Shown here piece by piece: positions 1 through 6,267 of a stretch of DNA of 9,250 bases (the stretch's first letter is position 1; each line of letters begins with the position of its first letter). This DNA comes from Promicromonosporaceae bacterium (lineage in GTDB: Bacteria > Actinomycetota > Actinomycetes > Actinomycetales > Cellulomonadaceae), in assembly GCA_009782865.1 (NCBI GenBank), contig WRIF01000039.1:1-9250 (forward strand). The letters run 5' to 3'. A model generated the notes under the pieces. The model made no database searches and was not told the DNA's origin. It saw nothing but the letters and a program-made list of their open reading frames with translations. Made by a program: the position numbers and the translations under genes.

Positions 1-1069
1 TTCCCTTTGCACGCAGCCTAGCGACGAACTCTCGTTCCACGCTGCGTTCCGACGCGGTCCAGATGGAACCAGGGGTCGGATTGAGCGGGATCGGGTTGAC
101 GTGCACCCAGCCGCGCCCCCGCTTGTTCAACTCCGCGGCCAGCAGGTCGGCGCGCCACGGGTGGTCGTTCATGTCCTTGATCAGCGCGTACTCGATGGAG
201 ACCCGACGACCGGTGGCCTCGAAGTACTCGCGGGCGGCATCGAGTACGTCGGCCACGGCAAAGCGTTGATTGATCGGAACGAGTTCCGATCGCAGGTCAT
301 CGTCGGGGGCGTGCAGGCTCAAGGCCAGGGTGACCGGCAGGCCCTCGGCCGCCAAGCGGCGCATCGCCGGGGCCAGGCCCACCGTGGAGACGGTGACGTT
401 GCGCGCCGAGAGGCCGAAACCCTCGGGCGAGGGGGCCACCAGGGTGCGCACCACCTTCATCACCTCACCGTAGTTGGCCATCGGCTCCCCCATTCCCATG
501 AACACCACGTTGTTCAGGCGGGTGGGGCCACCGGGAATGTCCCCGGCGGCCAGGGAGGCACAGGCCATCCGCACCTGTTCAATGATCTCCGCCGCAGAGA
601 GGTTGCGGGTCAGGCCCAGCTGGCCGGTGGCGCAGAAGGGGCAGGCCATGCCGCAGCCGGCCTGGCTGGAGATGCACAGGGTAGTCCGCGACGGGTACCG
701 CATCAGCACCGACTCGACCCGGGCGTCGTCGTACAGGTGCCACAGCTTCTTGACGGTGGTGCCCTGGTCGGCGGTGAGGGTGCGGGTGGCGCGCAGCAGC
801 GGCGGGAACAGCTGCTCGGCCAGGGGGGCGCGGGCGGCGGCGGGCAGGTCCGTCCAGGTGTCTGGGTCGGTGGAGAAGTGGGTGAAGTAGTGGGTGGCCA
901 GCTGCTTGGCGCGAAAGCCCGGCAGCCCGGCACCGACGACGGCCTCTTGCCGCTCGGCCGGGGTCAGGTCGGCGAAGTGGGTGGGGGCCTTGCCGCGGCG
1001 GCGGGGGGCCAGCTGCAGTTCGAGGGGAGCGGTTTCGTGTCCGGGACGGACCTGGGGCTGCTGGGTCAT
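1..1069 (-). CDS. rlmN: Dual-specificity 23S rRNA (A2503-C2)/tRNA (A37-C2) methyltransferase RlmN, C-terminus off the left edge
   Basis: This is a radical-SAM enzyme. The family methylates C2 of adenine 2503 in 23S rRNA and of A37 in some tRNAs, tuning the peptidyl-transferase centre and decoding. The frame reads from an ATG at 1069 through base 1 with no stop, giving about 356 visible residues. The 4Fe-4S/SAM motif CGMACPFC is plain, with cysteines at residues 139, 143 and 146, followed by [10 protein letters not shown]. Further along, [15 protein letters not shown] is the family's GMGEP motif and [10 protein letters not shown] is also typical. The visible part stops at [10 protein letters not shown], just short of where the methyl-carrying second cysteine (usually in an ACGQL context) should lie, so that residue cannot be checked. 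The start codon shares ATGA with the cdsA stop, which suggests translational coupling. Family assignment is very secure. Confidence 0.96.
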   Translation of the reverse strand, partial: MTQQPQVRPGHETAPLELQLAPRRRGKAPTHFADLTPAERQEAVVGAGLPGFRAKQLATHYFTHFSTDPDTWTDLPAAARAPLAEQLFPPLLRATRTLTADQGTTVKKLWHLYDDARVESVLMRYPSRTTLCISSQAGCGMACPFCATGQLGLTRNLSAAEIIEQVRMACASLAAGDIPGGPTRLNNVVFMGMGEPMANYGEVMKVVRTLVAPSPEGFGLSARNVTVSTVGLAPAMRRLAAEGLPVTLALSLHAPDDDLRSELVPINQRFAVADVLDAAREYFEATGRRVSIEYALIKDMNDHPWRADLLAAELNKRGRGWVHVNPIPLNPTPGSIWTASERSVEREFVARLRAKG

Positions 1070-1908
1070 GTCACCGCCGCAAACACTAGGTAGACCACGG
1101 GGGCACTGAGCACGATGGAGTCGAGGCGATCCATCAGGCCACCGTGGCCGGGCAGGAGCGAGGACATGTCCTTGATGCCCAGGTCGCGCTTGACCAGGGA
1201 GGCGGCGAGGTCGCCGCAGGTGGCGGTGGTGGCGGCCAGGGCACCCAGGCCCAGCCCGATCAGCAGGGAGTTGGGGGCGAGCGGTTGTTGCAGCACCCAC
1301 AGGGAGCCCAGCACGCCCACGACCGTGGCGGCCACGACCGAGCCGGCCAGGCCCTCCCAGGACTTCTTGGGGCTGAGGCGCGGGGCGAGCTGGTGCTTGC
1401 CGAACAGCACCCCGGCCGCGTATCCGCCGGTGTCGTTGGCAATTGGCAGCAGCAAGAAGAAGACGATCCGCCAGTTGCCGTGCGGCTGGTCCAGCATGTG
1501 CACGATGAACGAGGCCATCAGGGGCAGGTACGCGACCAAAAACACCGAGGCGGTGAGGCGGGCCACCGCGCCCTCGACAGGGCCGCGCAGGGTGACCCAG
1601 ATGATGACCGCCACCACCGTCACAGCCACCGCCGCCACCTGGCCCGGGGTGCCGAGCCAGAAGGTGGCGGCCGTGATCCCGACCGTGCCGAGGTACAGCG
1701 GCGGCAGGGGCACGCGGATGCCGCGGGTCTCGAAGGCCTCGCCCATCTCCCACAGGCCGAGGCAGACGGCGGCCAGCACCACCACCAGGAAGGGTTCCGG
1801 GCGGAAGGCGAGGGAGGCCAGGAGCAGGCCGAGGAGAACGATGGCTACGCCAATGGCGGCCGGGAGGTTCCGGCCCGCCTTGGGCGAGGTCGTCGTGGCG
1901 TCGTTCAA
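1066..1908 (-). CDS. cdsA: Phosphatidate cytidylyltransferase (CDP-diacylglycerol synthase)
   Basis: This integral membrane enzyme makes CDP-diacylglycerol from CTP and phosphatidic acid, the branch point for phosphatidylglycerol, cardiolipin and phosphatidylinositol. The 280-residue protein has a short hydrophilic N-terminus and then about eight hydrophobic segments, from residue 16 to the C-terminus. The family signature is complete at residues 237-263: S-x-V-K-R, then K-D, then PGHGG and [12 protein letters not shown] at 179-186 is the other conserved loop. The start is a TTG at 1908-1906, two bases after the frr stop. No internal Met is a better choice, since the first is residue 55, inside the membrane region. 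The stop overlaps the rlmN ATG as ATGA. Translation probably depends on ribosomes finishing frr. The family call is certain; the start codon is likely but not proven. Confidence 0.96.
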   Translation of the reverse strand: MNDATTTSPKAGRNLPAAIGVAIVLLGLLLASLAFRPEPFLVVVLAAVCLGLWEMGEAFETRGIRVPLPPLYLGTVGITAATFWLGTPGQVAAVAVTVVAVIIWVTLRGPVEGAVARLTASVFLVAYLPLMASFIVHMLDQPHGNWRIVFFLLLPIANDTGGYAAGVLFGKHQLAPRLSPKKSWEGLAGSVVAATVVGVLGSLWVLQQPLAPNSLLIGLGLGALAATTATCGDLAASLVKRDLGIKDMSSLLPGHGGLMDRLDSIVLSAPVVYLVFAAVT

Positions 1909-1910
1909 CC

Positions 1911-2468
1911 CTAGACCTCGAGCAGTTCGGCTTCCTTGCCGGCCAGCAGCAGGTCCACCAGGTCGACGTGCTTCTTGGTCAGCTTGTCCAACTCGTCGAG
2001 GCCGCGCTTGACGTCGTCCTCGCCGGCCTCTCCGTCCTTCTTCAGCGTCTCGAGGGCGTCCTTGGCCTTGCGGCGACCGTTGCGCAGGGCAACCCGCGCG
2101 TCCTCAGCCTTGCCCTTGGCGAGCTTGACGTACTCGCGACGGCGCTCCTCGGTGAGCAGCGGCATGTTCAGGCGGATCACGTTGCCGTCATTGGAGGGGT
2201 TGACCCCCAGGTCGGAGTCGCGGATCGCCTTTTCGATGGCGGCCATCGAGGAGCGGTCGAAGGGGGTCACCAGCACGGTGCGCGCCTCGGGCACCTGGAA
2301 GGAGGCGAGCTGTTGGAGGGGGGTGGCCGATCCGTAATAGTCGACCATGATCTTGGAGAACATGCCGGCATTGGCTCGGCCAGAGCGGATCGCCGCAAAG
2401 TCTTCCTTGGCGATCTCGATGCAGCGGTCATAGCGGCTCTCTGCCTTGAACAGAATCTCGTCAATCAT
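1911..2468 (-). CDS. frr: Ribosome recycling factor
   Basis: Ribosome recycling factor works with EF-G to split the post-termination ribosome after peptide release. The 185-residue length is exactly typical. Residues 1-28 and 108-185 are charged and helical and form the long three-helix bundle. [11 protein letters not shown] at 27-37 is the conserved hinge-region motif, and residues 40-105 form the small beta domain, including the [19 protein letters not shown] segment at 85-103. The ATG at 2468 has AGGA seven bases upstream. A 59-nt gap separates it from pyrH. The stop TAG lies two bases before the cdsA TTG, so the two are very likely cotranscribed and coupled. Nothing is missing from the expected family features. 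Confidence 0.97.
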   Translation of the reverse strand: MIDEILFKAESRYDRCIEIAKEDFAAIRSGRANAGMFSKIMVDYYGSATPLQQLASFQVPEARTVLVTPFDRSSMAAIEKAIRDSDLGVNPSNDGNVIRLNMPLLTEERRREYVKLAKGKAEDARVALRNGRRKAKDALETLKKDGEAGEDDVKRGLDELDKLTKKHVDLVDLLLAGKEAELLEV

Positions 2469-2527
2469 GTGGGGTTCCTAACCTGCTGTGATGGGTACGG
2501 GGTCAAGCGTAACGGGCGGGGGGCCAA

Positions 2528-3259
2528 TTAGCTGGCAGACATCAACGTGCCGATCTCGTCTCCCTGCAGCACCCGCGTCACATTGCCTGGTTCTTCGAGC
2601 CCGAAGACCCGCATCGAGACGCGATTGTCGCGGCACATGGCCAGCGCGGTGTTGTCCATCACCTGCAGGTTATCGCGCAGGGCAACATCGTAGGTGAGAT
2701 GTTCATACTTGCTGGCGTCGGGGTCCTTGCGGGGGTCGGCGTTGTAGACGCCGTCGACGCCGTTCTTGCCCATCAGTACCTGGTCGCAGCCGGTCTCCAG
2801 CGCGCGCTGGATGGAGACGGTGTCGGTGGAGAAGTAGGGCATGCCGGCCCCGGCGCCGAAGATCACCACGCGCCCCTTTTCCAGGTGGCGGATGGCGCGC
2901 AGGGGGATGTACGACTCGGCCACCTGGCCCATGGTGATGGCGGTCTGCACCCGGGTGGTGGTGCCGGCCTGTTCCAGGAAGTCTTGGAGGGCCAAGCAGT
3001 TGAGGACCGTGCCCAGCATGCCCATGTAGTCGGCGCGGGAGCGGTCCATGCCGGCCTCGGAGAGTTCGGCGCCGCGGAAGAAGTTGCCGCCGCCGACGAC
3101 GATGGCCACCTGGACTCCCTGCTTGACGGCCAGCGAGACCTCTTCGGCGATGCGGCGCACCACTACCGGGTCCAGCCCTACGGAGCCGCCACCGAATGCC
3201 TCGCCGGAGAGCTTGAGGAGGACGCGGCGGGCGGTGCGGACCTGGTCATTGGGGTTCAT
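2528..3259 (-). CDS. pyrH: UMP kinase (uridylate kinase)
   Basis: This cytoplasmic amino-acid-kinase-fold enzyme phosphorylates UMP to UDP with ATP, the committed step towards UTP and CTP in pyrimidine synthesis. Key segments are [11 protein letters not shown] at 14-24 (nucleotide and phosphate binding), [10 protein letters not shown] at 54-63, [13 protein letters not shown] at 135-147 (UMP and allosteric region), [12 protein letters not shown] at 165-176 and [14 protein letters not shown] at 199-212. The chosen ATG at 3259 gives 243 residues, normal for the family, and has AGGAAG eight bases upstream. An in-frame start at 3319 would add 20 Arg/Pro-rich residues and would begin inside the loop of the tsf-pyrH hairpin, so it is unlikely. 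Its UTP-directed product also feeds the CTP needed by downstream CdsA. Confidence 0.97.
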   Translation of the reverse strand: MNPNDQVRTARRVLLKLSGEAFGGGSVGLDPVVVRRIAEEVSLAVKQGVQVAIVVGGGNFFRGAELSEAGMDRSRADYMGMLGTVLNCLALQDFLEQAGTTTRVQTAITMGQVAESYIPLRAIRHLEKGRVVIFGAGAGMPYFSTDTVSIQRALETGCDQVLMGKNGVDGVYNADPRKDPDASKYEHLTYDVALRDNLQVMDNTALAMCRDNRVSMRVFGLEEPGNVTRVLQGDEIGTLMSAS

Positions 3260-3298
3260 TCTCGGCGCTTCCTGACGTCGTCGTGCTGGGCGGATAGG

Positions 3299-3339
3299 GC
3301 AACGGCCCGAACCTACCATCTGGCAGGCCGGGCCGTTGC
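3299..3339 (-). terminator. Perfect 11-bp hairpin after tsf: probable terminator or attenuator before pyrH
   Basis: GCAACGGCCCG at 3299-3309 is the exact reverse complement of 3329-3339, with a 19-nt loop between. A second outer pairing of six bases (GGCGGA at 3289-3294 with TCCGCC at 3353-3358) could extend it. On the transcribed strand the stem begins about 18 nt beyond the tsf stop. No run of U follows, so it does not match a classical intrinsic terminator. Actinobacteria often use hairpins with poor U tracts, so partial termination or RNA 3'-end protection for the rpsB-tsf message is a reasonable inference. The stem is directly visible; the function is inferred. Confidence 0.6.
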
Positions 3340-3357
3340 ACGAGGTTGGCTGTCCGC

Positions 3358-4191
3358 CTAGTTACCGACGCGGAACCTGACGAACTCGGTGATCTTGCCA
3401 CCGGCGTTCGCGACGTGCTTGCCGACGGTGATCTTGGCGTCCTGGACCAGCGCCTGCTCCTCCAGCACTACCTGCTTGAAGAAGCCGCCGAGGCGGCCTT
3501 CGACGATCTTCGGTAGCGCCGCCTCGGGCTTGCCCTCGGCGATGGACTGCTTGGTGACGATCTCGCGCTCCTCGTCGACCACGCTGGCCGGCACCTGGTC
3601 GCGGGTGAGGTACTCGGGGGCGGCGTGCGCGGTGTGCATGGCGACGTCCTTGGCCACCTTGGCTCCGGCCTCGTCGGTCACGATGACCACGCCGACGCTC
3701 GGGGGCAGGTCGCGGGACGACTTGTGCAGGTAGGTGGTGATCTTCTCCCCTTCGACACGGGCCACGCGGCGCAGGACGATCTTCTCGCCCAGGGTGCCGG
3801 CGGACTCGGCGATCAGGTCGGCGACGGTGCCACCGGCGGCGGGGGCGGCGAGGCCCTCCTCGGCGTTGGTGGCGGCCGCGGCGGTGACGGCGTCGAGGAC
3901 CGCGTCGGCCAGGGAGATGAACTTGTCGTTCTTGACCACGAAGTCGGTCTCGGCGTTCATCTCGATCATGGTGGCGATCTGGTGGGTCTCGGCGTCCTCG
4001 ATCTTGACGGCCACCAGGCCCTCGGAGGTGGCGTTGCCCTCGCGCTTGGCGGCCTTGGCCAGCCCGCGCTCGCGGATCAGCTTGATGGCGGCCTCACGGT
4101 CGCCGCCCGCCTCTTCCAGCGCCTTCTTGACGTCGGTCATGCCCGCGCCGGTCATCTGGCGCAGGTCCTTGATGTCCTGAATCATGCTCAT
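3358..4191 (-). CDS. tsf: Translation elongation factor Ts
   Basis: EF-Ts exchanges GDP for GTP on EF-Tu so that it can reload aminoacyl-tRNA. The protein is 277 residues, in the normal range. Residues 1-55 form the N-terminal UBA-like domain with the first family signature ([18 protein letters not shown], 14-31). [15 protein letters not shown] at 77-91 carries the conserved TDFV core that contacts EF-Tu. The second signature region, [14 protein letters not shown], is in the C-terminal half. The ATG at 4191 is preferred. The rpsB stop itself supplies part of the ribosome site (TAAGGA, with GGA nine bases before the ATG), and a second ATG at 4185 would sit too far from it. The gene lies 12 nt after rpsB, the standard ribosomal pair. 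The downstream hairpin probably separates it from pyrH. Confidence 0.97.
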   Translation of the reverse strand: MSMIQDIKDLRQMTGAGMTDVKKALEEAGGDREAAIKLIRERGLAKAAKREGNATSEGLVAVKIEDAETHQIATMIEMNAETDFVVKNDKFISLADAVLDAVTAAAATNAEEGLAAPAAGGTVADLIAESAGTLGEKIVLRRVARVEGEKITTYLHKSSRDLPPSVGVVIVTDEAGAKVAKDVAMHTAHAAPEYLTRDQVPASVVDEEREIVTKQSIAEGKPEAALPKIVEGRLGGFFKQVVLEEQALVQDAKITVGKHVANAGGKITEFVRFRVGN

Positions 4192-4203
4192 TGCGATCGA
4201 TCC

Positions 4204-5076
4204 TTACTTGGTCTCGGCGGCGGGAACGATGTCGGCGGTCTCGATGACGGGCTCCGTCAGCGGGGCCTCATCGGAGATGACCGGGGCCACCTCCGTCTCC
4301 TTGGCGGCGTCGGCCACGGCCAGCAGTTCGGCCTCCCACTCGGCCAGCGGTTCGGCCGGGGCCTCGGAGGCGGCGGTCTTGCCGGTGGCGCGGGCCACGA
4401 GGCCCTCGGCGACGGCGTCGGCCACCACCCGGGTCAGCAGCTCGATGGCGCGGATGGCGTCGTCGTTGCCGGGGATGGCGTAGTCGACCTGGTCGGGGTC
4501 GCAGTTGGTGTCGAGGATCGCGACAATCGGGATGCCGAGCTTGCGGGCCTCGTCGACGGCCAGGCGCTCCTTGGTGGTGTCGACAATCCAGACGGCGGCC
4601 GGGGTCTTGGTCATGTCGCGGATGCCGCCCAGGGTGCGGGAGAGCTTGTCGTACTCGCGCTTCATCAGCAGCAGTTCCTTCTTGGTGTGCCCGGAACCGG
4701 CCACATCGTCGAAGTTGATCTGCTCGAGTTCCTTGAGGCGGGCCAGGCGCTGCGAGACGGTGGAGAAGTTGGTGAGCATGCCACCGAGCCAGCGGTGGTT
4801 GACGAAGGGCATGCCCACGCGGGCGGCCTGCGTGGCCACGGGCTCCTGGGCCTGCTTCTTGGTGCCGACAAACAACACCGAACCGCCGTTCGCCACGGTG
4901 TCCTTGACGAAGGCGTATGCCTGGTCGATGTAGGTCAGCGTCTGCTGGAGGTCGATGATGTAGATGCCATTGCGCTCGGTCAGAATGAAGCGCTTCATCT
5001 TGGGGTTCCAGCGGCGGGTCTGGTGACCGAAGTGGACACCGGACTCCAGCAGCTGGCGCATGGTAACAACAGCCAT
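4204..5076 (-). CDS. rpsB: 30S ribosomal protein S2 with an acidic C-terminal tail
   Basis: S2 is a late-assembling protein of the small ribosomal subunit, located between head and body. The 290-residue protein starts with the S2 signature [19 protein letters not shown] at 9-27, continues with GTKKQAQ at 71-77 and [11 protein letters not shown] at 94-104, and has the second signature region around [22 protein letters not shown] (184-205, split by the central Asp/Pro loop). The conserved core ends near residue 230. Residues 231-290 form an Ala/Glu/Pro-rich acidic extension, which is seen in other high-GC actinobacteria but varies in length. The ATG at 5076 has AAGGA six to seven bases upstream. 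It is first in its operon, with tsf 12 nt downstream. S2 often regulates its own operon through the leader; whether that holds here is not shown. Confidence 0.97.
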   Translation of the reverse strand: MAVVTMRQLLESGVHFGHQTRRWNPKMKRFILTERNGIYIIDLQQTLTYIDQAYAFVKDTVANGGSVLFVGTKKQAQEPVATQAARVGMPFVNHRWLGGMLTNFSTVSQRLARLKELEQINFDDVAGSGHTKKELLLMKREYDKLSRTLGGIRDMTKTPAAVWIVDTTKERLAVDEARKLGIPIVAILDTNCDPDQVDYAIPGNDDAIRAIELLTRVVADAVAEGLVARATGKTAASEAPAEPLAEWEAELLAVADAAKETEVAPVISDEAPLTEPVIETADIVPAAETK

Positions 5077-5130
5077 GAGTGGTCCTTATTCTTGTTTGGT
5101 TGTCGATCGGCCCGGGTTGGGCGAATCCCT

Positions 5131-5152
5131 GGTGCCACTGGGTCAAGGCACC
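5131..5152 (-). promoter_or_regulatory. Small hairpin in the rpsB 5' leader
   Basis: GGTGCC at 5131-5136 pairs perfectly with GGCACC at 5147-5152 around a ten-base loop, 55 nt or more upstream of the rpsB ATG. The loop on the transcribed strand contains TTGACC, which resembles a -35 box, but no acceptable -10 box lies 16-18 bases downstream. I therefore read the element as leader RNA structure rather than as a promoter. A role in S2 autoregulation is possible but only a guess. Confidence 0.3.
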
Positions 5153-5226
5153 GGACTAGCCGGACCACTGCCAAGACCCGCGCTGTGACACGCGAAGTCA
5201 GCCGAGTCTCCCCGGCTGCTGGGGCC

Positions 5227-5254
5227 AGTCTACACGTTGTCCGCAGCCGGTCGG
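5227..5254 (-). promoter_or_regulatory. Candidate promoter for rpsB-tsf
   Basis: On the minus strand, TAGACT (5232 to 5227) matches the TANNNT form of an actinobacterial -10 box. CCGACC (5254 to 5249), with the GAC core of a -35 box, lies 16 bases upstream of it. Transcription would begin near 5220, giving a leader of roughly 145 nt before rpsB, long enough for the leader hairpin. In such GC-rich DNA a match this loose can arise by chance, and the -35 half is weak. Confidence 0.3.
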
Positions 5255-5323
5255 GGCGGGCACGTCCACAGCCGCGGCCGCTGCCCCTGGCGGCCGGGAC
5301 GCGGCTTCCGGCAGGGTGGAGGC

Positions 5324-6118
5324 ATGAGCCCGGCAGTCATCCGCCCGACGGCTACCTTCCTGATGGCCTTCGCCCTGGCCTGCGCGCCGGCCCTGGGGAT
5401 GAAGGTGAGTACGACTGCGGGGGCGACGGCGGGGATGGGGACGGGGATGGGGATGGGGACCGCGATGGCGGGAGCGACGCCGGGGGCCGAGGCAACGGCG
5501 GGAATGGCGGGGGACGTAACGAGGGGAGTGGCGACGGGACCAACGGGGGGAGTGGTGGCGGAGGCAACACGGGGGGCCGCAGCAGGCGTCCGGGCCGGCT
5601 CGTCGTCCCTGGCCGTGTCCCTGGCCGTGTCCCTGGACGCCTCCCCGATCGTCTCTCCGGTCGTCTCCCTGGTCGTCTCTCCGGGCGTCTATCAGGCACC
5701 GGCGGACGGTCCAGTGGCTCGCTTCTTTGATCCGCCTGCCCAGCCGTGGCTGCCCGGGCATCGCGGCGTCGACTTTCACCTGGAGGTCGGCGCCACCGTG
5801 GTCAGCCCGGGCGGTGGGGTGGTGACCTTCGCGGGCTCGGTGGCGGGCAAGCCCGTGGTGGTCGTCTCTCACCCCGACGGCCTGCGCTCCTCCCTGGAAC
5901 CAGTCGCCGCCTCGGTGGGGCTCGGGGCCACGGTGAGCAAGGGACAGGCGATCGGCATGCTGACCGTGACCCCGGGCGGCGCCTCCAACCCGGAGCACTG
6001 CGCCGCCATCGGCGCCGGGCCCAACTGCCTGCACTGGGGGGTGCGGCGCGCGGAGGTGTATCTCGACCCGCTGTTGCTGCTTGGCCAGGCCCCGCCAATC
6101 GTGCTGCTCCCGTACTAG
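5324..6118 (+). CDS. Secreted M23/LytM-family peptidase-like protein with repeat-rich N-terminal half
   Basis: M23 proteins are zinc endopeptidases that cut peptidoglycan cross-links, or inactive relatives that activate amidases. The 264-residue protein begins with a short signal peptide (residues 1 to about 25, one Arg, then a hydrophobic run ending in ACAPALG). Residues 26-93 are Gly/Ala/Thr/Met-rich, and 94-121 are a VSLx/VSPx tetrapeptide repeat. Residues 128-264 are the M23 domain: GHRGVDF puts zinc ligands at His146 and Asp150, and LHWGVRR gives the third at His237. The usual HxH reads Cys235-Leu-His237, and the segment around His183 lacks the normal YxHL pattern, so activity is uncertain. 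The C-terminus (YLDPLLLLG) is typical of actinobacterial M23 proteins. The ATG at 5324 is chosen for the signal peptide. AGGG lies seven bases upstream and GGAGG sits very close. A TTG at 5237 would bury the signal behind 29 residues. Confidence 0.85.
   Translation: MSPAVIRPTATFLMAFALACAPALGMKVSTTAGATAGMGTGMGMGTAMAGATPGAEATAGMAGDVTRGVATGPTGGVVAEATRGAAAGVRAGSSSLAVSLAVSLDASPIVSPVVSLVVSPGVYQAPADGPVARFFDPPAQPWLPGHRGVDFHLEVGATVVSPGGGVVTFAGSVAGKPVVVVSHPDGLRSSLEPVAASVGLGATVSKGQAIGMLTVTPGGASNPEHCAAIGAGPNCLHWGVRRAEVYLDPLLLLGQAPPIVLLPY
5431..5460 (+). repeat. Five tandem GGGGAT/GGGGAC hexamers in the M23 gene
   Basis: Five consecutive 6-bp units read GGGGAT, GGGGAC, GGGGAT, GGGGAT, GGGGAC. In the gene's frame they encode alternating Gly with Met or Thr (GMGTGMGMGT). 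Runs of four G separated by two bases form a textbook G-quadruplex motif on the coding strand and hence in the mRNA. Copy number could vary by slippage without breaking the frame, because six is a multiple of three. Confidence 0.9.
5603..5686 (+). repeat. Seven degenerate 12-bp tandem units encoding a VS[LP]x repeat
   Basis: Starting at 5603, each 12-base block has the form (g/t)(t/c)(g/c)TC(c/t)C(t/c)GG(c/t)C with small changes. The second and third units (5615-5626 and 5627-5638) differ at one base. The encoded tetrapeptides are SSLA, VSLA, VSLD, ASPI, VSPV, VSLV and VSPG, forming a hydrophobic Ser/Val-rich linker just before the M23 domain. The period keeps the frame whatever the copy number. 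Confidence 0.88.
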
Positions 6119-6248
6119 AAGGCTGACCCCAGCCCCGGGGTGCGCCCCAGAGTCGCCAGAGGCGAGCCGTTCCGCGAATCCGGCCGCCCCGAAGCCCGGG
6201 GCGCGCCTGTAGGGAAGGGGATCACGCCGGCCTGGACTTCGGCTGGCC
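6119..6248. terminator. Convergent spacer with likely bidirectional terminator hairpins
   Basis: The M23 gene and xerC converge here. CGCCCCG at 6185-6191 pairs with CGGGGCG at 6197-6203 around a five-base loop. A second perfect stem, TCGCC/GGCGA (6153-6157 with 6161-6165), has a three-base loop. Neither is followed by a clear T run on either strand, so Rho-assisted or U-poor termination is more likely than the classical kind. I see no gene in the spacer. Confidence 0.5.
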
Positions 6249-6267
6249 CTAGGCCCGGGGGTGCGCC
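6121..6267. repeat. Spaced GC-rich motif in two clear copies plus one weaker copy, about 60 bp apart
   Basis: The block at 6121-6146 (GGCTGACCCCAG followed by CCCCGGGGTGCGCC) recurs at 6241-6267 with three substitutions and one inserted G, exactly 120 bp away. A third, more diverged version lies midway at 6182-6207 (GGCC-CCCC-AG-CCCGGGG-GCGCC). The last copy includes the xerC stop codon and its final codons. Chance similarity between GC-rich palindromic cores is possible for the middle copy and less so for the outer pair. Confidence 0.55.

Larger units (their letters stand above)
5077..5323. other. Divergent intergenic region between rpsB and the M23 peptidase gene
   Basis: These 247 bases must contain the start signals for both the minus-strand rpsB-tsf operon and the plus-strand peptidase gene. 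I see one candidate promoter for rpsB (TAGACT) and a leader hairpin. A second short inverted repeat is present: CCCC at 5210-5213 with GGGG at 5221-5224. No clear plus-strand promoter stands out. Open frames crossing the region on both strands lack family motifs and are not credible genes. Confidence 0.6.

Noticed and set aside
101..1093. A 330-codon plus-strand open frame opposite rlmN.
   Set aside because: It is a shadow frame rich in Gly, Gln and His. The minus strand carries the full radical-SAM motifs of RlmN.
2478..2506. A TTGACC box between pyrH and frr as a possible frr promoter.
   Set aside because: The hexamer 17 bases downstream (GGTTAG) is a poor -10 box, and transcription would begin within a few bases of the ATG, excluding the good ribosome site.
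5400..5700. A CRISPR array or mobile-element end suggested by the repeats.
   Set aside because: The units are only 6 and 12 bp, directly adjacent without spacers, and in frame inside a gene.
3625..5730. A 701-codon plus-strand open frame opposite tsf and rpsB and running into the M23 gene.
   Set aside because: It lies antisense to two unmistakable genes. Its Gly/Val/His/Asp-rich composition is the expected reverse-strand shadow of GC-rich codons, and it has no family motif.
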